In this document: one piece after another, positions 47,601 to 57,944 of the stretch | How the letters are laid out: each line of letters opens with the position of its first letter | Numbering within the stretch: position 1 is the first letter of the stretch | Origin: Strix aluco | Taxonomy: Eukaryota; Chordata; Aves; Strigiformes; Strigidae | DNA length: 64,000 nt | NCBI RefSeq assembly: GCF_031877795.1 | Contig: NC_133939.1 | Coordinates: forward strand, 6,987,698-7,051,697 | Reading direction: 5' to 3' | Notes under the pieces: generated by a model | What the model was told of the DNA's origin: nothing | What the model saw: only the letters and a program-made list of their open reading frames with translations | Database searches by the model: none | Made by a program: the position numbers and the translations under genes

Positions 47601-50600
47601 CACAGGGCTTAGAAATACAATTACATAGTAGGGCTAAAATTATTCCAGCGTTTATACTGCAATAGCCAACGTTGCTCTTGTTTTACTGCTGCAATGAGTA
47701 CTTCCTTATGGCAGCGCTCTATGTGGCTCTGCCAGTATTTCTACCCTGGCCATCTTTTTAAGGAAAGATGCAGTTAAAGGGTAGCATGCAAAAAACCAGG
47801 TCCACTCAAGCAGAAGTGCAAGGAAAACACGAAGGCTGTATCTAAGATCACTTGTTCAAATCTGTAAACCTCACTCACAAAAAATATTAAGTCTCAAGCT
47901 TTGTCACTTCAAGATCGTAACTGCTTTAAGTAAAACAACTTTAAGTAGTGGGCCAAAGATGATTAACGTATTAAAGCAAGTCAAGATAGACACGAGAAGC
48001 TTTTCTTAAATGGGGCAGTGGATGTGCTTAAAAGAACTTAATGAAACAAAAAAGGAGTTGTAGTACTACACATGAAGAAAAGCCTCAGTAGTTTATTTCT
48101 AATCCCAGCAGTGTTCTTGAAAGTATCAAAAGATGGTATCCAAATGAGGAGGCAGGTATTCCTCCAGGGCTGGAATGTTATTTCCCTTGAGAAGTGAAAT
48201 TCTGGTTTTCCCATCTTGATAAATTAAAGAGTGCATCATCAATATTAGATTAGCCTGTAACAAGTGCTGCTATAAAAAAGTATCACCCATCAGAAAGAAC
48301 AGTGCGTGTGTGCACATCTCCTCAGGCAGGGGAACCCAAGTCCCTCCCAACATCTTTCACCTCTTAGTATCAGACTGAAACACACCCATGGAGGATGGAA
48401 TTTAGAATAATTCTGAATTCACTACACACTTGTGTAATGACCATGCTAGGCTGCAACAATTCAGAATCGGTCTCCAGGAATTCCGTGACCTGTATTCTCT
48501 TTCAAAATAAATTTAACAGCTTAGAAACACAAACAAAGAGGACACATGCCCAGATACTGGAGAGGTATGGGGGAAAAAGTTAAGAGTAGGATTTCTTTGA
48601 AGTTCAAAGGCACTTACACTTCCTGCTGTAAATGTGAACATTGGAAGAAATATGATGGCTAGTTTTGCTTCTGGCATCTTTGTACATACGGCTGCAAGGA
48701 CAGTCATTATCGCTCCTGACTGTAAATACATTAAAATATATGAAAGTAAGCTGAGATGTTACATAAGGGAAAATTAATTTTTCTGCATGTGAACCCATTT
48801 TCCTTTTGACTTGTACTTTCAAATGCAGCCCTGTGGTAAACCTCAAAGCACAAAGCACCACATCAAAGTTCAGAATAAAAATAAACCAAGACACCATGAT
48901 TTAACTTAAGTATCTGAAATTGAAAATACTGGAAAAAAATACCCCTTGGATACTCTTATATAATTAAGAAATAACTCCCCCAATTTTTAAGATAACAATT
49001 TATGTTAATATGCCTTTTCCCCAGTAAACCCTAGAAATCTAACATATATTAATCAAACACAGACATCTCAGATGAAGAGAGTCATTCTGAAGCTTGTACC
49101 AAAACAAAGAAAGTAACAGATGGATAGGGACAAGAAATCTTTTGTCAATGAAACAAACAATTCCCTGCTCTGCACTAAATTGACCATGGGCTTTTGTATC
49201 CATGAAATACCTCAATGAAAAGGCTGTGAATACAGTGAACTAATGCAACGTGTGGCAAATTCAGTAAGTTCAGATCAGTAAGTCTAATGGAAAGTAACTT
49301 GCTCCAGATATAGTTTATTCACAAGATCAAGGGACAATACGTGGACAGCACTACCAAAAATTCTAACTTTGGGACAGTTCAACAGGTTTTTTCATTCCTA
49401 TTGGAAAATAAGAATGTGACTTTTGGCTTTTATAAAAATTATTTAGTAAAGTCAATTAGAAGCCTTTAAAACTTGGTAAATGGCTAGGTTCACCTCAAAT
49501 TTATAGCAAGCGTTTTAAAATGTTCTACTACTAAAAATACTTGTGAAGAACCGACAAGCACAACACCTCGTCAGTCTGCCTCGTATCTTTCATACTGTGA
49601 GACTTTTGGCAGAAGAGCTGCTGCCCTTTCTGCACAGCATGCCCTACAACTTCTGCTGGTATCACATGCTGATTTGGATTGTCTGATTATATTATCTCTT
49701 TCTGAAGTATTCAATTTTTCAGTTAGAGAAGACTGATACACAATTATGAAAACATTTATGAAATAAGTTACAGAACTGAATTATCTGCTTAGTGACAGGA
49801 GGTCCTGCTGCTACATACTCATTTACAAGCCATTAGCATTAAGTGGCATTAGCTCTGGGCTGCCGCTGCAAGAGAGTTAACATTTGAAGAACAGGCAAGT
49901 TCTTGCACAGGAATCGCAGCCTGGTTATCTGTTTTTGGTAAACCTTCCTAGTTTCCATTATCCCAAATTTATTCTTGGCTTTTAAGCCAGTTAAAGAATA
50001 CAGCAGGCATTGAAAATGGCTTCAGAGATCATTACGGGGTCTCCCATATTCCAAGATACTTACAGCTCCAAGGGATGGTTCAAACCTTCCAGTGACCATT
50101 TTAGCAACATAACTGACAAAAGTGGAGATAACCCCTGGAAGGGAAAAAATTCCTATTGGAAACAATGCCAACAATGCAGACAAGCATCAGAAAGTTCAAC
50201 AATGTTACCTGAACATCTTCCTAAAGAAGGTAGTGGAAGTGGCATGGGTGGGTTTTTTTGTTTTGGGTTGGGGTGGTTTTTGTTTTAACTTGGATTAACT
50301 GTTATCTTTTCCCATGAAACTCCCATGAGTCTGTATTAACAGCTATTTTATTTTGTCATGGTATTTATATATTTATATCCTAATATATATATATTTTTAT
50401 ATCCTAAAAACCTATCAAAATTCTGTATGACAGCAAATAAATACTGCAGTTAGTTTAGAGCAATGTGTGGGACTGAACAATGGCCATCTGTCACCATACA
50501 TCTATTAACTGTGCACACACTTTACTTGCATGCATACATATTTATATTTTTTTAGCGTTGTAAATATATATATATTTAACATTACCAGCAGAAAGATACA

Positions 50601-53600
50601 CTGCAATGAACTGCTCACATCCCAGAAGAGACACAATGCTGCTGGAAAAACTCCATAAAACATACATATTTGCTGCCATGTGGAAGAGAGAGAAGTGACT
50701 AAACGTAGACAACAGCATAGGAGAACACAGGGCTCCTACAAAAGGGAAAAACAATTAAAAAAAAGTCAGTGTTTTAATTTGCTTCAACTTACATGTCATG
50801 CAGACTAGAAATTTATCAAGACATACTATAGGCTAATTATGCTTAGAATTCTCAAATACAAGCTATGTAATAAAGCCAGAAATGTAACAATTTTCAAATT
50901 CCTTGCAATACCTTCTGAAAGGTAGAACATATACCCCAGAGGTAAGCAAACTGTACAAACAGCTACTTTAGAAAAGTCTTAATTACCTACTGGGGAATAT
51001 TTCATATAAAACATTTATCTTATGACATGTCTCCTATGCTTTGGAAAGGAAAAAAGATTTTATTTATGTATGTATACAGTAAAAAGATTTTTTAATATAT
51101 TAGCACCTGTATAAAATTATTTTGCTACAGAGATGGACTCAAAGAATAACGTTCCAAAGAGCTACTGGCTCTCCTCACTTGAAACAGCGGCCTTAAAAAT
51201 GCAAAAAAGCCAATTAGCAGGTTTGAAGGTCAACATTATTTAAAATAGGAGTGTTTGGAGTGACTGATGCTCAGATCTGGGTAATAACTAAACTTTAGGT
51301 TTGGAGTGTGTGTGGGGAATTGGTTGAGTTTCCATTTTTTCAGCAGAAATTAAGAGGATAGCAGAAAGTACTCTCCTAACACATTTGTCTCATCCTTCTC
51401 TACTGTAGAAGTGAAAATTAATTGTTCTGCCATTAAATACTAGTAACTTGCTTTCCTAAGTTAACATCTTCAAAACATTTCACACACAGTGAAAGCCAAG
51501 TTTGTGGTGGTTTGGTTTTTTTTTTGAAACAAGGCCTCTGTACGTAACATACAGACTAATGCTTGTTTATTGACGAAAGTGCACATGAATGCGACAGATG
51601 ACTGTTCTATCTGCATGCCACAGAACATTAAGGGGGGGGAAATTAAAAATCACATTTGAGTCTAGTTTTTGAATGGCATTACATAGTGCAATTTATTTTC
51701 CTCCTTCCCAAAGAGTGGCATGGTTTGCATTCTGTCCAGGAAAGCAGTAGGGGTTGATATCACTGGGAGAAATGTCTCTCCACCTTTACAAAGGCATGAG
51801 CTGCAGCCTACTGAATGCAGTAAAAGGCCAGATAGCAGGCAACAGTTTTGACGCTACAATATTTAGAAAAGCACCAGTGTTTTGTTTGTTTTAAAGAAAT
51901 CAGATCCATTACTTCTAACTTTTTCCCCCTCAAACCATTTCCTGTCTGGACAGCGCGATGTGTTTGGGCATGACTGAGACTGCTTGTGGGTGGTGGAGCT
52001 ACAAGCCAGCTTCAGCTTCTGCAGTATGGTCAGAGGTTCTGTTACATTCCAAGGTAGAGAAGTCACCCGAATTACTGTTCACTTACTGGAAGATGGATCT
52101 GAGGTGAAATATGTAAACATAATCCGACGCATGCCAGGCAGCCTCCATAAACAGAATACGAAGACATTTGCAGCTATAATACCTATAAAGAGGGGGGAAA
52201 AAAAGTATAAAAGCAAATTATGAATGTAATATGCCATAATGCTTACTGTAAGCAGGCATTCAAAAGTAAGCTTACAAGAATCATACTTTTTCTTCACTAT
52301 TCCATTAAAAGCAGTATACTTTATGGAGTTCAAAAAAACCCCAGAAAAATACTGAAAGCTATATTTTTATAGTGGAAGTCTTTCAGAAGCATGACATTTA
52401 ATTGCAACTGTTTGTTAAAACAGTGTAATGAGTGCAACAGTCCAGAAAATCTGTACTGAAGATGTTCAAGCTACAGTTTCAAACTTCTATTCCACTGTAG
52501 AACCAATGAAACAAGAGTCAGATTAAAAGGTCTCACTTCTCGCCTCTCAAGCTGCTTATTCCCAAATGCTGCCAATCTGCTGCCTGGTTGAATTTAACTG
52601 TGCATGGAGGGGAAAAGATTAAGGGAACCATATAAACACGCAGTATGCATCCTGTCCATTTTTGGGGAGCTTTGGTTTTGAGGGAATCGTAAAGACACTG
52701 TTTAGAGATCAAGCATAAAAAGTTGAGTTGACATTGCTAAGGCATAGTCACCTCTGAGAGACAGCAAATGCACAGCCTTTTACTTCACAGAGGTTTATTG
52801 CAATCTTACTTTATTTCAAATAAAAATGTGAATTATTAGAAACATAATGATGCAAATTTATTTTTTCTTGTTTAAAGTGTCTTCTCTATTTCTATCCAAA
52901 CATTTAGATATTTAAAATGTTTTTATAATAGCTAGAAACATTAAAGAGGAAAATAATTCTGATTCCTGGTAAATGCCACATAATTATTCTCTATTTGAAG
53001 TTTGCAACAAAATGTAAGAACTGTGAAAAACTATGATATACAAATCCTAGAACCAAAACTTCAATAAATTTCTTTTGACACTCCATCCTATTCCACCATG
53101 CTCTATTATTAGAGGAAGTATTTTGCCTGCATGCTAAACCAAGATGTTACAGAACTGTCAACAATCTCAGTACAGTAAGTCCAACCTTGTTATGGCAATC
53201 AAGGGCAAGGGTACGTATCTGAATGGCTCAGGGTCTACCAACTAGAATTTCTATTGCCAGTTAGATTAACTAGATGCTGAGGGACTTTCTAGAGACCACA
53301 GAACATGAATCTTCACCACCCCTGCCTCAGTATAGTATTTGTATCTGCATCGTGACCTGGCTTGCGTGTTGAAGAGCAATTCAAAGCACTGTACAAAGCT
53401 TCTTGACAGCACTTGTTAATTGAGTGGCCTGAGATTATTTCTGCCCCAAACATTCAGCACTTATGCAATCTGTTCTTAGACTGGGAGTCAACTCTTCAAA
53501 GAGGTAATAAGTGTGTTGAAAATTTTTTTCTAAAGTGTTTCTACAGAAAAGTAAATGATATAGAAATAGCATTTAAGTAACCTTATGCTAACAACCTGCT

Positions 53601-56600
53601 AATATACATTCAATGAATACTTAATGTAGAATATATAACAGCAGATATGGCTCAGCTACTTTATTTGGATTTGAATCAAGTTCTCATCAATTTCTCTCCA
53701 CATATTACATTTATCTTGGGGATTTCAAGTGACATTAGGCTAACCAATCAAAACTACATCATAACCAAAGGAAAGCTGACAAGATAATTTTCTGCTATTT
53801 TACATACATCATGCTACAAACAAGAAGCATCTACTAGGGAATTTTATTTCCACGTATCAGTGGAATATATATGCCTATGCCTTCTAAAAGCATTTGCTGT
53901 TTTTTTACAGTTCCTGAGGAAAATGTTGCCAGGAGAAGATTCTAGCTAATCCTCTACACTCTCTTGCACAGATGCATAGGAATGTTTTTAATGCATACAA
54001 AAAATAGTTTGTGAGAAGGAAGTGCAGCAGAAATAGTGTATGTGCAGGTGTAAGTTTACACATGCTTTGTGCCTAACAACCTAAATGTGGTATGAAAGCC
54101 ATCTGTTTTAACATACTGTACCTGTTTGCCATATTTCTCTTCCTGTGAATGTCTAATACTTGTAAGCTAACACAAACCTGTCACAGTCCGCTGACCCTCA
54201 GTCAGGTTATTCCACCAGCTGTTAACCTGAAACAGAATCATACATCAATGCCACTGTAGAGTATTTGCAATTTCAAAAACAGTCACACAAGGTTCTACCT
54301 TTTTAAGAATAGAAAGCATTTGAAATCTGTTAAGTAAATTGGTTTCAAGCTTTTTTATTTCTGACTGGTTTAGCTTTCCAAGTTGGCATTTTCTGCTCAA
54401 GAAGTTATCTACTCTCCTTTTCATAAAATATCCCAACGTAGATGAAGAGTTTCTTCAAAAAAAATGCAGTTATATCCTTTTACACAACTCCATGGGTTTA
54501 CCTCTGCTTGTACTAAACAAGGATCTAGCCATAATGCTTACTTCAGCAGATTAGCCAAAGTTAGTATAAACCCTGCCTCAACTAAGCCTCATCCTAATGC
54601 TGTCTAACATCACACCACCCACCTTTGAGAGATTCCACTTTTGTGCCAGGGTCACTTTTGCAGAGGTGGCTCACAAGATGTGGAATCCACTCCCCCTTGC
54701 GTCCAGCTCACCCAGCCCTCCTCCAAGTTTAAAACCCCTGAAAAAGTTTATTTTGAGTGCAGTCAGCCCACTGACAAATTCCACCCCCCTTTCCCTTCCT
54801 CAGCTTTCAGGATAATTTTGGACGAGTATTTTATTGATAGCTCAATGACCATCCAACCGTATTGATGGGGACAATGTCATAAAAATTATCTCTAGGATGG
54901 AGGTGGGGGGAAATAATACTGTGCGTAAAACAAACCATTATTTAATATCAAAGTAACAACTTCATTACATTTGTTTAATTCTCTGCCACGGGATTCAGAT
55001 ACTGGTATTTTCTATGAAGTCGTCCAGTATAAGAATACTAAACAAACATGAGTTTTCTACAATACAGGAAGTAGATGCTCTCAGAAGCTACTGGGGGATC
55101 CTGAATTTTTAAAAATATAATTTAACAACTGAAGATGGGGATCAGGAGTTTAAGCCTATTAACAACAGGGCTGGTTTGGGTTTGGGGTTGTTTTTTTTTT
55201 TTTTACAGCTAATCATCAGATCTTCCCCTTTAGGTTTTGAAGGAAAACAAAAGACACTGAAAATATTAAGTGTCAATCACAATCTCACCTGCAGTTCATA
55301 CACACTGAGCAAGAAAGCATACTAGGCCTGGCTAGGATAGAGTTAATTTTCTTTATAGCAGCTCTTACATGGTGCTGTGTTTTGAATTTTTGACTAAAAC
55401 AGTACTGACAACACACTACTGTTCTAGCTTTTGCTGAACAGTGTGTGCACAGCACCAAGGCATTTCCCACTTCTCACTCTGCCCCTGCAGTGGACAGATG
55501 GGGTGCTGGGAGGGGACACAACTGGGCAGATGACCCAAACTAACCAGAGATATTCCCTACCATATAACATCATGCTCAGCAATAAAAGGGCAAAGAGGGG
55601 ATTTTAGGAGGTCTGGTCATGAATTGGCTGGGCACTGGTCTACCCACAGGAGATGGTGAGCGATTGCCTTTGCATCACGCGTTTTGTTTTCGTCTCTCTT
55701 CTCCCACTTATCCTTATTACACATTTTTTTTGGTTGTTGTTTTATCTTTACCCCCAAGTTTTCTTGGTTTTATTCTTCCTTTCCTCTTCTATCCCACAGG
55801 GGGTTTGTGGGTGAACAGCTGTGTGGTGCTTCGCTGCCCACCAGGGTTAACCCACAACACACACCCATTTTGAAAGAAGTACCACAGCGCTCACAATTCA
55901 CATTACAAAAACAGCTCCCCCTGTGTCCTGCCCAGGACCCCCTGCTTCTCCAGCTCCACACTCAGCCCTACTTCCCTTGGACAAGGAGACCTGAAAGAGT
56001 AATCAAGCCTGCTCCATCACAAGCCACAGTTGTAACCTTGAAACAAATGTAAAGCATATATGCATGTTTAGTTTTAAATACACTTAATTGAAAGCTAAAT
56101 GACTGATGCTTTCAGGATGTCAACTAAATTTATAATAAGCCTTGGAGGACTTATGTTGTTCTCACTGCCTGAACTCCAAAGTATTTGCATGGAAATGTCA
56201 GCTTTCATAGAGAAAAAAAAAAAGCCCTCTAAACCCTCATCTTTGTGAGGTAAAGGTTGAAAATACGAACGCATATGAGAAGCTAGAGCATTAAAAAAAA
56301 AATCTTATGCTTAAGGTTCAGAATTTAAGCTAGCTCTGCACTCTTTGGGAATTCATGTTCACTGTTGAGAACACTTAAGATATAGCAAGAATAGATTTTT
56401 TTTTTTTAGTAGTGAAGAAGCAAAAGGTACCTAGTTTAGATATACAAACCACTACTACCGACCTCTCTTCCCTGCATTTCAGGGTAAAGGTGATTATTTT
56501 TCTCCAGTGTAGCTTCTGCAGTGATATTGTGAATTACAGTTTTCTAGAACTAATTCCACCAGTTTTTCTTGTAAGCAAATGTATCTACTGTACTTTGCTG

Positions 56601-57542
56601 AGAACCTACTATTTCTCCAAGGTAGAAATCAAGATAAACAGGACAAGTACCTGTTGTACAAACAGTGCTCACAAGAGTGCCTACACCAGAGGAAAGATGC
56701 GGCCGTGTTTTACACTCCCGCAGGGACCCACCCGTGCGCGAACAGGCCGGGCCTGGCTCCGTGTACCTGCTTTCTGAAGTCCCCCCTCTTCTGTGGCCGT
56801 ATTTTATCCAACCAGTCTGCTCGAGCTTCCTCAAAATAGGTCTGGACCCGCGACTTGAGCGACTCATACTGCCAGATGGCGGCGGACCCGAAGGCAGAGC
56901 CTGTGAACTGGGCGAGACGGCGTAAAGTCAAGATGAACGCACCGTCCCGAGGACAGTCCACGCGTGGCTTCGGCCGAGGAAGCCAGGCTCGCCCCGGGCT
57001 TGCGTTGCGGGCCGTTCCCAACTGCTCAGCCCTCACCAAAGCCGGCACGTTGATGGGAAATAAGGCACCGCTAGCAGACGGCGGCCCCGTCACCGAGCCG
57101 CCCGCCGGGGCTCCCCACCTACCCCGCTCGCCCCCAGCCGGACACGGTGACCCCGGCCCGCAGGAGCCACTTACCCCCACCGCGAAGAGGAGCGGCTTGA
57201 CCAGGCGGCGCGGCGAGGGGCGGCCAGCGCGGCTGGGCGGCGGCGGCGGGCAGAGGCTGCGGCGCGGGGGCGGCGGGCCGGGCCGCGCCTCAGCGGCGGC
57301 GGCGGCAGGGGGCTCCTCGGGCCGCGGCCGCGCCCGGCGGAAACCCTGTCGCCGCTCCAGCAGCACCGTCAGTCTGCGGGGGAAAGACGCGGACCGTCAG
57401 GACCGTCAGGACCGTCAGGACCGTCAGGACCGTCAGGACCGCCGCCCCCGCCCGCCCGGCCGCCCCCTCCCCGGCCCAGCCCGGCCCGGCGCTACCTGTG
57501 CGGCCGCGGGCCCCAGGCGCGGCCCCAGCACCACGACGCCAT
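44545..57542 (-). CDS. PARL: PARL, presenilin-associated rhomboid-like protease (complete, 10 exons)
   Basis: Intramembrane serine protease of the inner mitochondrial membrane, known in the family to cleave PINK1, PGAM5 and STARD7. Minus-strand exons: 57542-57496, 57373-57175, 56907-56767, 54226-54178, 52182-52087, 50735-50586, 50134-50064, 48719-48618, 46744-46647, 44662-44545. All borders are GT-AG and phases join, giving 356 aa (human 379). The catalytic serine is residue 252 (LGASGAIMT) and the catalytic histidine residue 310 (FDHAAHLGGALFG), 58 apart as in human by memory. Conserved membrane segments include MLLSTFSHFSLFHMAANMYV and AIIFLPMFTFTAG. The N terminus is a basic, Pro/Ala-rich presequence; the human P-beta region is not recognisable. 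The gene spans 13 kb. Confidence 0.98.
45357..45556 (+). repeat. Minisatellite, five perfect 40-bp copies
   Basis: Unit begins cctttaaatcatataggtgc and continues tctccgaagtggacaactgt. Five head-to-tail copies at 45357, 45397, 45437, 45477 and 45517 are identical over 200 bases. Lies in PARL intron 9, about 900 bases from exon 10 and 1.1 kb from exon 9. Confidence 0.97.
46647..46744 (-). CDS. PARL: PARL exon 9 (catalytic histidine)
   Basis: Acceptor ttccag, donor GTGAGT, phase 0 to 2. Encodes ALKAIIAFDSAGLALGWRLF and DHAAHLGGALFG; the second His of DHAAH is the catalytic base. Confidence 0.98.
48618..48719 (-). CDS. PARL: PARL exon 8 (catalytic serine)
   Basis: Acceptor tttacag, donor GTAAGT after AGT, phase 0/0, 34 codons: SGAIMTVLAAVCTKMPEAKL, AIIFLPMFTFTAGS. 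Its first residue is the nucleophilic serine. Confidence 0.98.
50064..50134 (-). CDS. PARL: PARL exon 7
   Basis: Acceptor cccttccag, donor GTAAGT, phase 1 to 0. Encodes VISTFVSYVAKMVTGRFEPS and LGA, leading into the active-site serine of the next exon. RFEP stands where remembered human reads RYGP. Confidence 0.97.
50363..50578 (+). repeat. Interrupted (AT)n-rich sequence
   Basis: Short ATATAT runs around 50363-50400 and 50535-50578 in PARL intron 6, immediately 3' (on the minus strand) of exon 6; simple sequence with no other content seen. Confidence 0.6.
50586..50735 (-). CDS. PARL: PARL exon 6
   Basis: Acceptor cttttgtag, donor GTAATG, phase 1/1. Encodes ALCSPMLLSTFSHFSLFHMA, ANMYVLWSFSSSIVSLLGCE and QFIAVYLSAG, the rhomboid core with the HMAANMYVLW motif. 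Confidence 0.98.
52087..52182 (-). CDS. PARL: PARL exon 5
   Basis: Acceptor ctttatag, donor GTAAGT, phase 1/1. Encodes IIAANVFVFCLWRLPGMRRI and MFTYFTSDPSS; membrane segment then matrix/intermembrane loop. Confidence 0.97.
54178..54226 (-). CDS. PARL: PARL exon 4
   Basis: Acceptor ctgtttcag, donor GTTTGT, phase 0 to 1. Encodes VNSWWNNLTEGQRTVT plus one base of a Gly codon; 49 bases. Confidence 0.96.
55316..55862 (+). mobile_element. Solo LTR of an avian endogenous retrovirus
   Basis: The block ctaggatagagttaattttc, tggtgctgtgttttgaattt, ggaggggacacaactgggca, gacccaaactaaccagagat, then a cagcaataaaagggc promoter/polyadenylation-like box and an end agggttaacccacaacaca follows an LTR family that I know from memory to be abundant in bird genomes. 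There are no retroviral genes around it, so it is a solo LTR left after recombination. It is in PARL intron 3, opposite in direction to PARL. Ends are approximate and no clear target duplication was found. Confidence 0.65.
56767..56907 (-). CDS. PARL: PARL exon 3
   Basis: Acceptor tcgcccag, donor GTACAC, phase 0/0, 47 codons: FTGSAFGSAAIWQYESLKSR, VQTYFEEARADWLDKIRPQK, RGDFRKQ. First transmembrane region of the mature protein. Confidence 0.97.
57175..57373 (-). CDS. PARL: PARL exon 2 (presequence)
   Basis: Acceptor cccccgcag, donor GTAAGT, phase 2 to 0. Encodes LTVLLERRQGFRRARPRPEE, a Pro/Ala/Arg-rich stretch, and ends SPRRLVKPLLFAVG, where the family resumes similarity (human SLIKPLFFTVG). 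Confidence 0.92.
57392..57436 (+). repeat. Tandem 9-bp repeat (gaccgtcag)x5
   Basis: Five exact units in the 122-base intron 1 of PARL. On the minus strand the unit is ctgacggtc, nearly the same as the first bases of exon 2 (actgacggtg) 19 bases downstream. Confidence 0.95.
57496..57542 (-). CDS. PARL: PARL exon 1
   Basis: ATG at 57542-57540 is the only start that leads into the spliced frame. Encodes MASWCWGRAWGPRPH, then AG of a split codon, before the donor GTAGCG. The ATG sits in a TISU-like context (listed separately). Compare the remembered human MAWRGWAQRGWGCG start. Confidence 0.88.
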
Positions 57543-57546
57543 GTTG
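57535..57546 (-). promoter_or_regulatory. TISU/YY1-like element over the PARL start codon
   Basis: Minus strand CAACATGGCGTC overlaps the ATG. It differs at one position from the TISU consensus SAASATGGCGGC, which directs scanning-independent initiation from very short leaders and also binds YY1. TISU is known to be enriched in genes for mitochondrial proteins. Confidence 0.5.
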
Positions 57547-57585
57547 GGCGCCTCCCCGCGCGCCAAGCTCTTCCGGGGCGGCCGG

Positions 57586-57944
57586 GCGCCATTTTGAGGG
57601 CGCTGCGTCGGGCGCCCGGCGGCGGGGCCGGGCGAGCCGCTCGGTCACCTCCAGCGCGCCGGGCGAGGGGCAGCCCAGGGGTTCCCCGGGGCAGCTCCGC
57701 ACCGTGGGCGCCGTGGGGCTCCCAGGCCCCTGCCGTGGGCGGCATTTTCGGCAGCGCCGCAGCTGCTGCCGGCCGCCGGGTCGGACCCGCCCACGTCCTG
57801 CCGCGGCCGCCATGTCGAGAGGGTCGTCCCGGCTCTGCGCCGCCATAGCGGGAGTGGCGCTGCCGGCCCCCTCTGGCCGCCATGATGAGCGTGGCAGCTC
57901 CTTTACCTCCCGGGCCCTTTCGGCGAGTAGCGCTGGCGCCATGT
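57586..57944 (+). promoter_or_regulatory. Cluster of YY1-type CCAT motifs
   Basis: gcgccatttt (57586), gccgccatgtc (57806), gccgccatag (about 57838), gccgccatgat (57876) and ggcgccatgt (57935), all in the same orientation, upstream of PARL. They agree with the reverse of AANATGGCG. Confidence 0.45.

Larger units (their letters stand above)
44663..57495 (-). other. PARL introns
   Basis: Nine introns, from 122 bases (intron 1, 57374-57495) to 2.5 kb (intron 3, 54227-56766). Intron 3 holds a solo LTR, intron 9 (44663-46646) the 40-bp minisatellite, intron 1 a 9-bp tandem repeat, and intron 6 plus its flanks AT-rich microsatellite sequence near 50363-50400 and 50535-50578. Introns 4, 5, 7 and 8 show nothing else that I can name. 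Confidence 0.75.
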
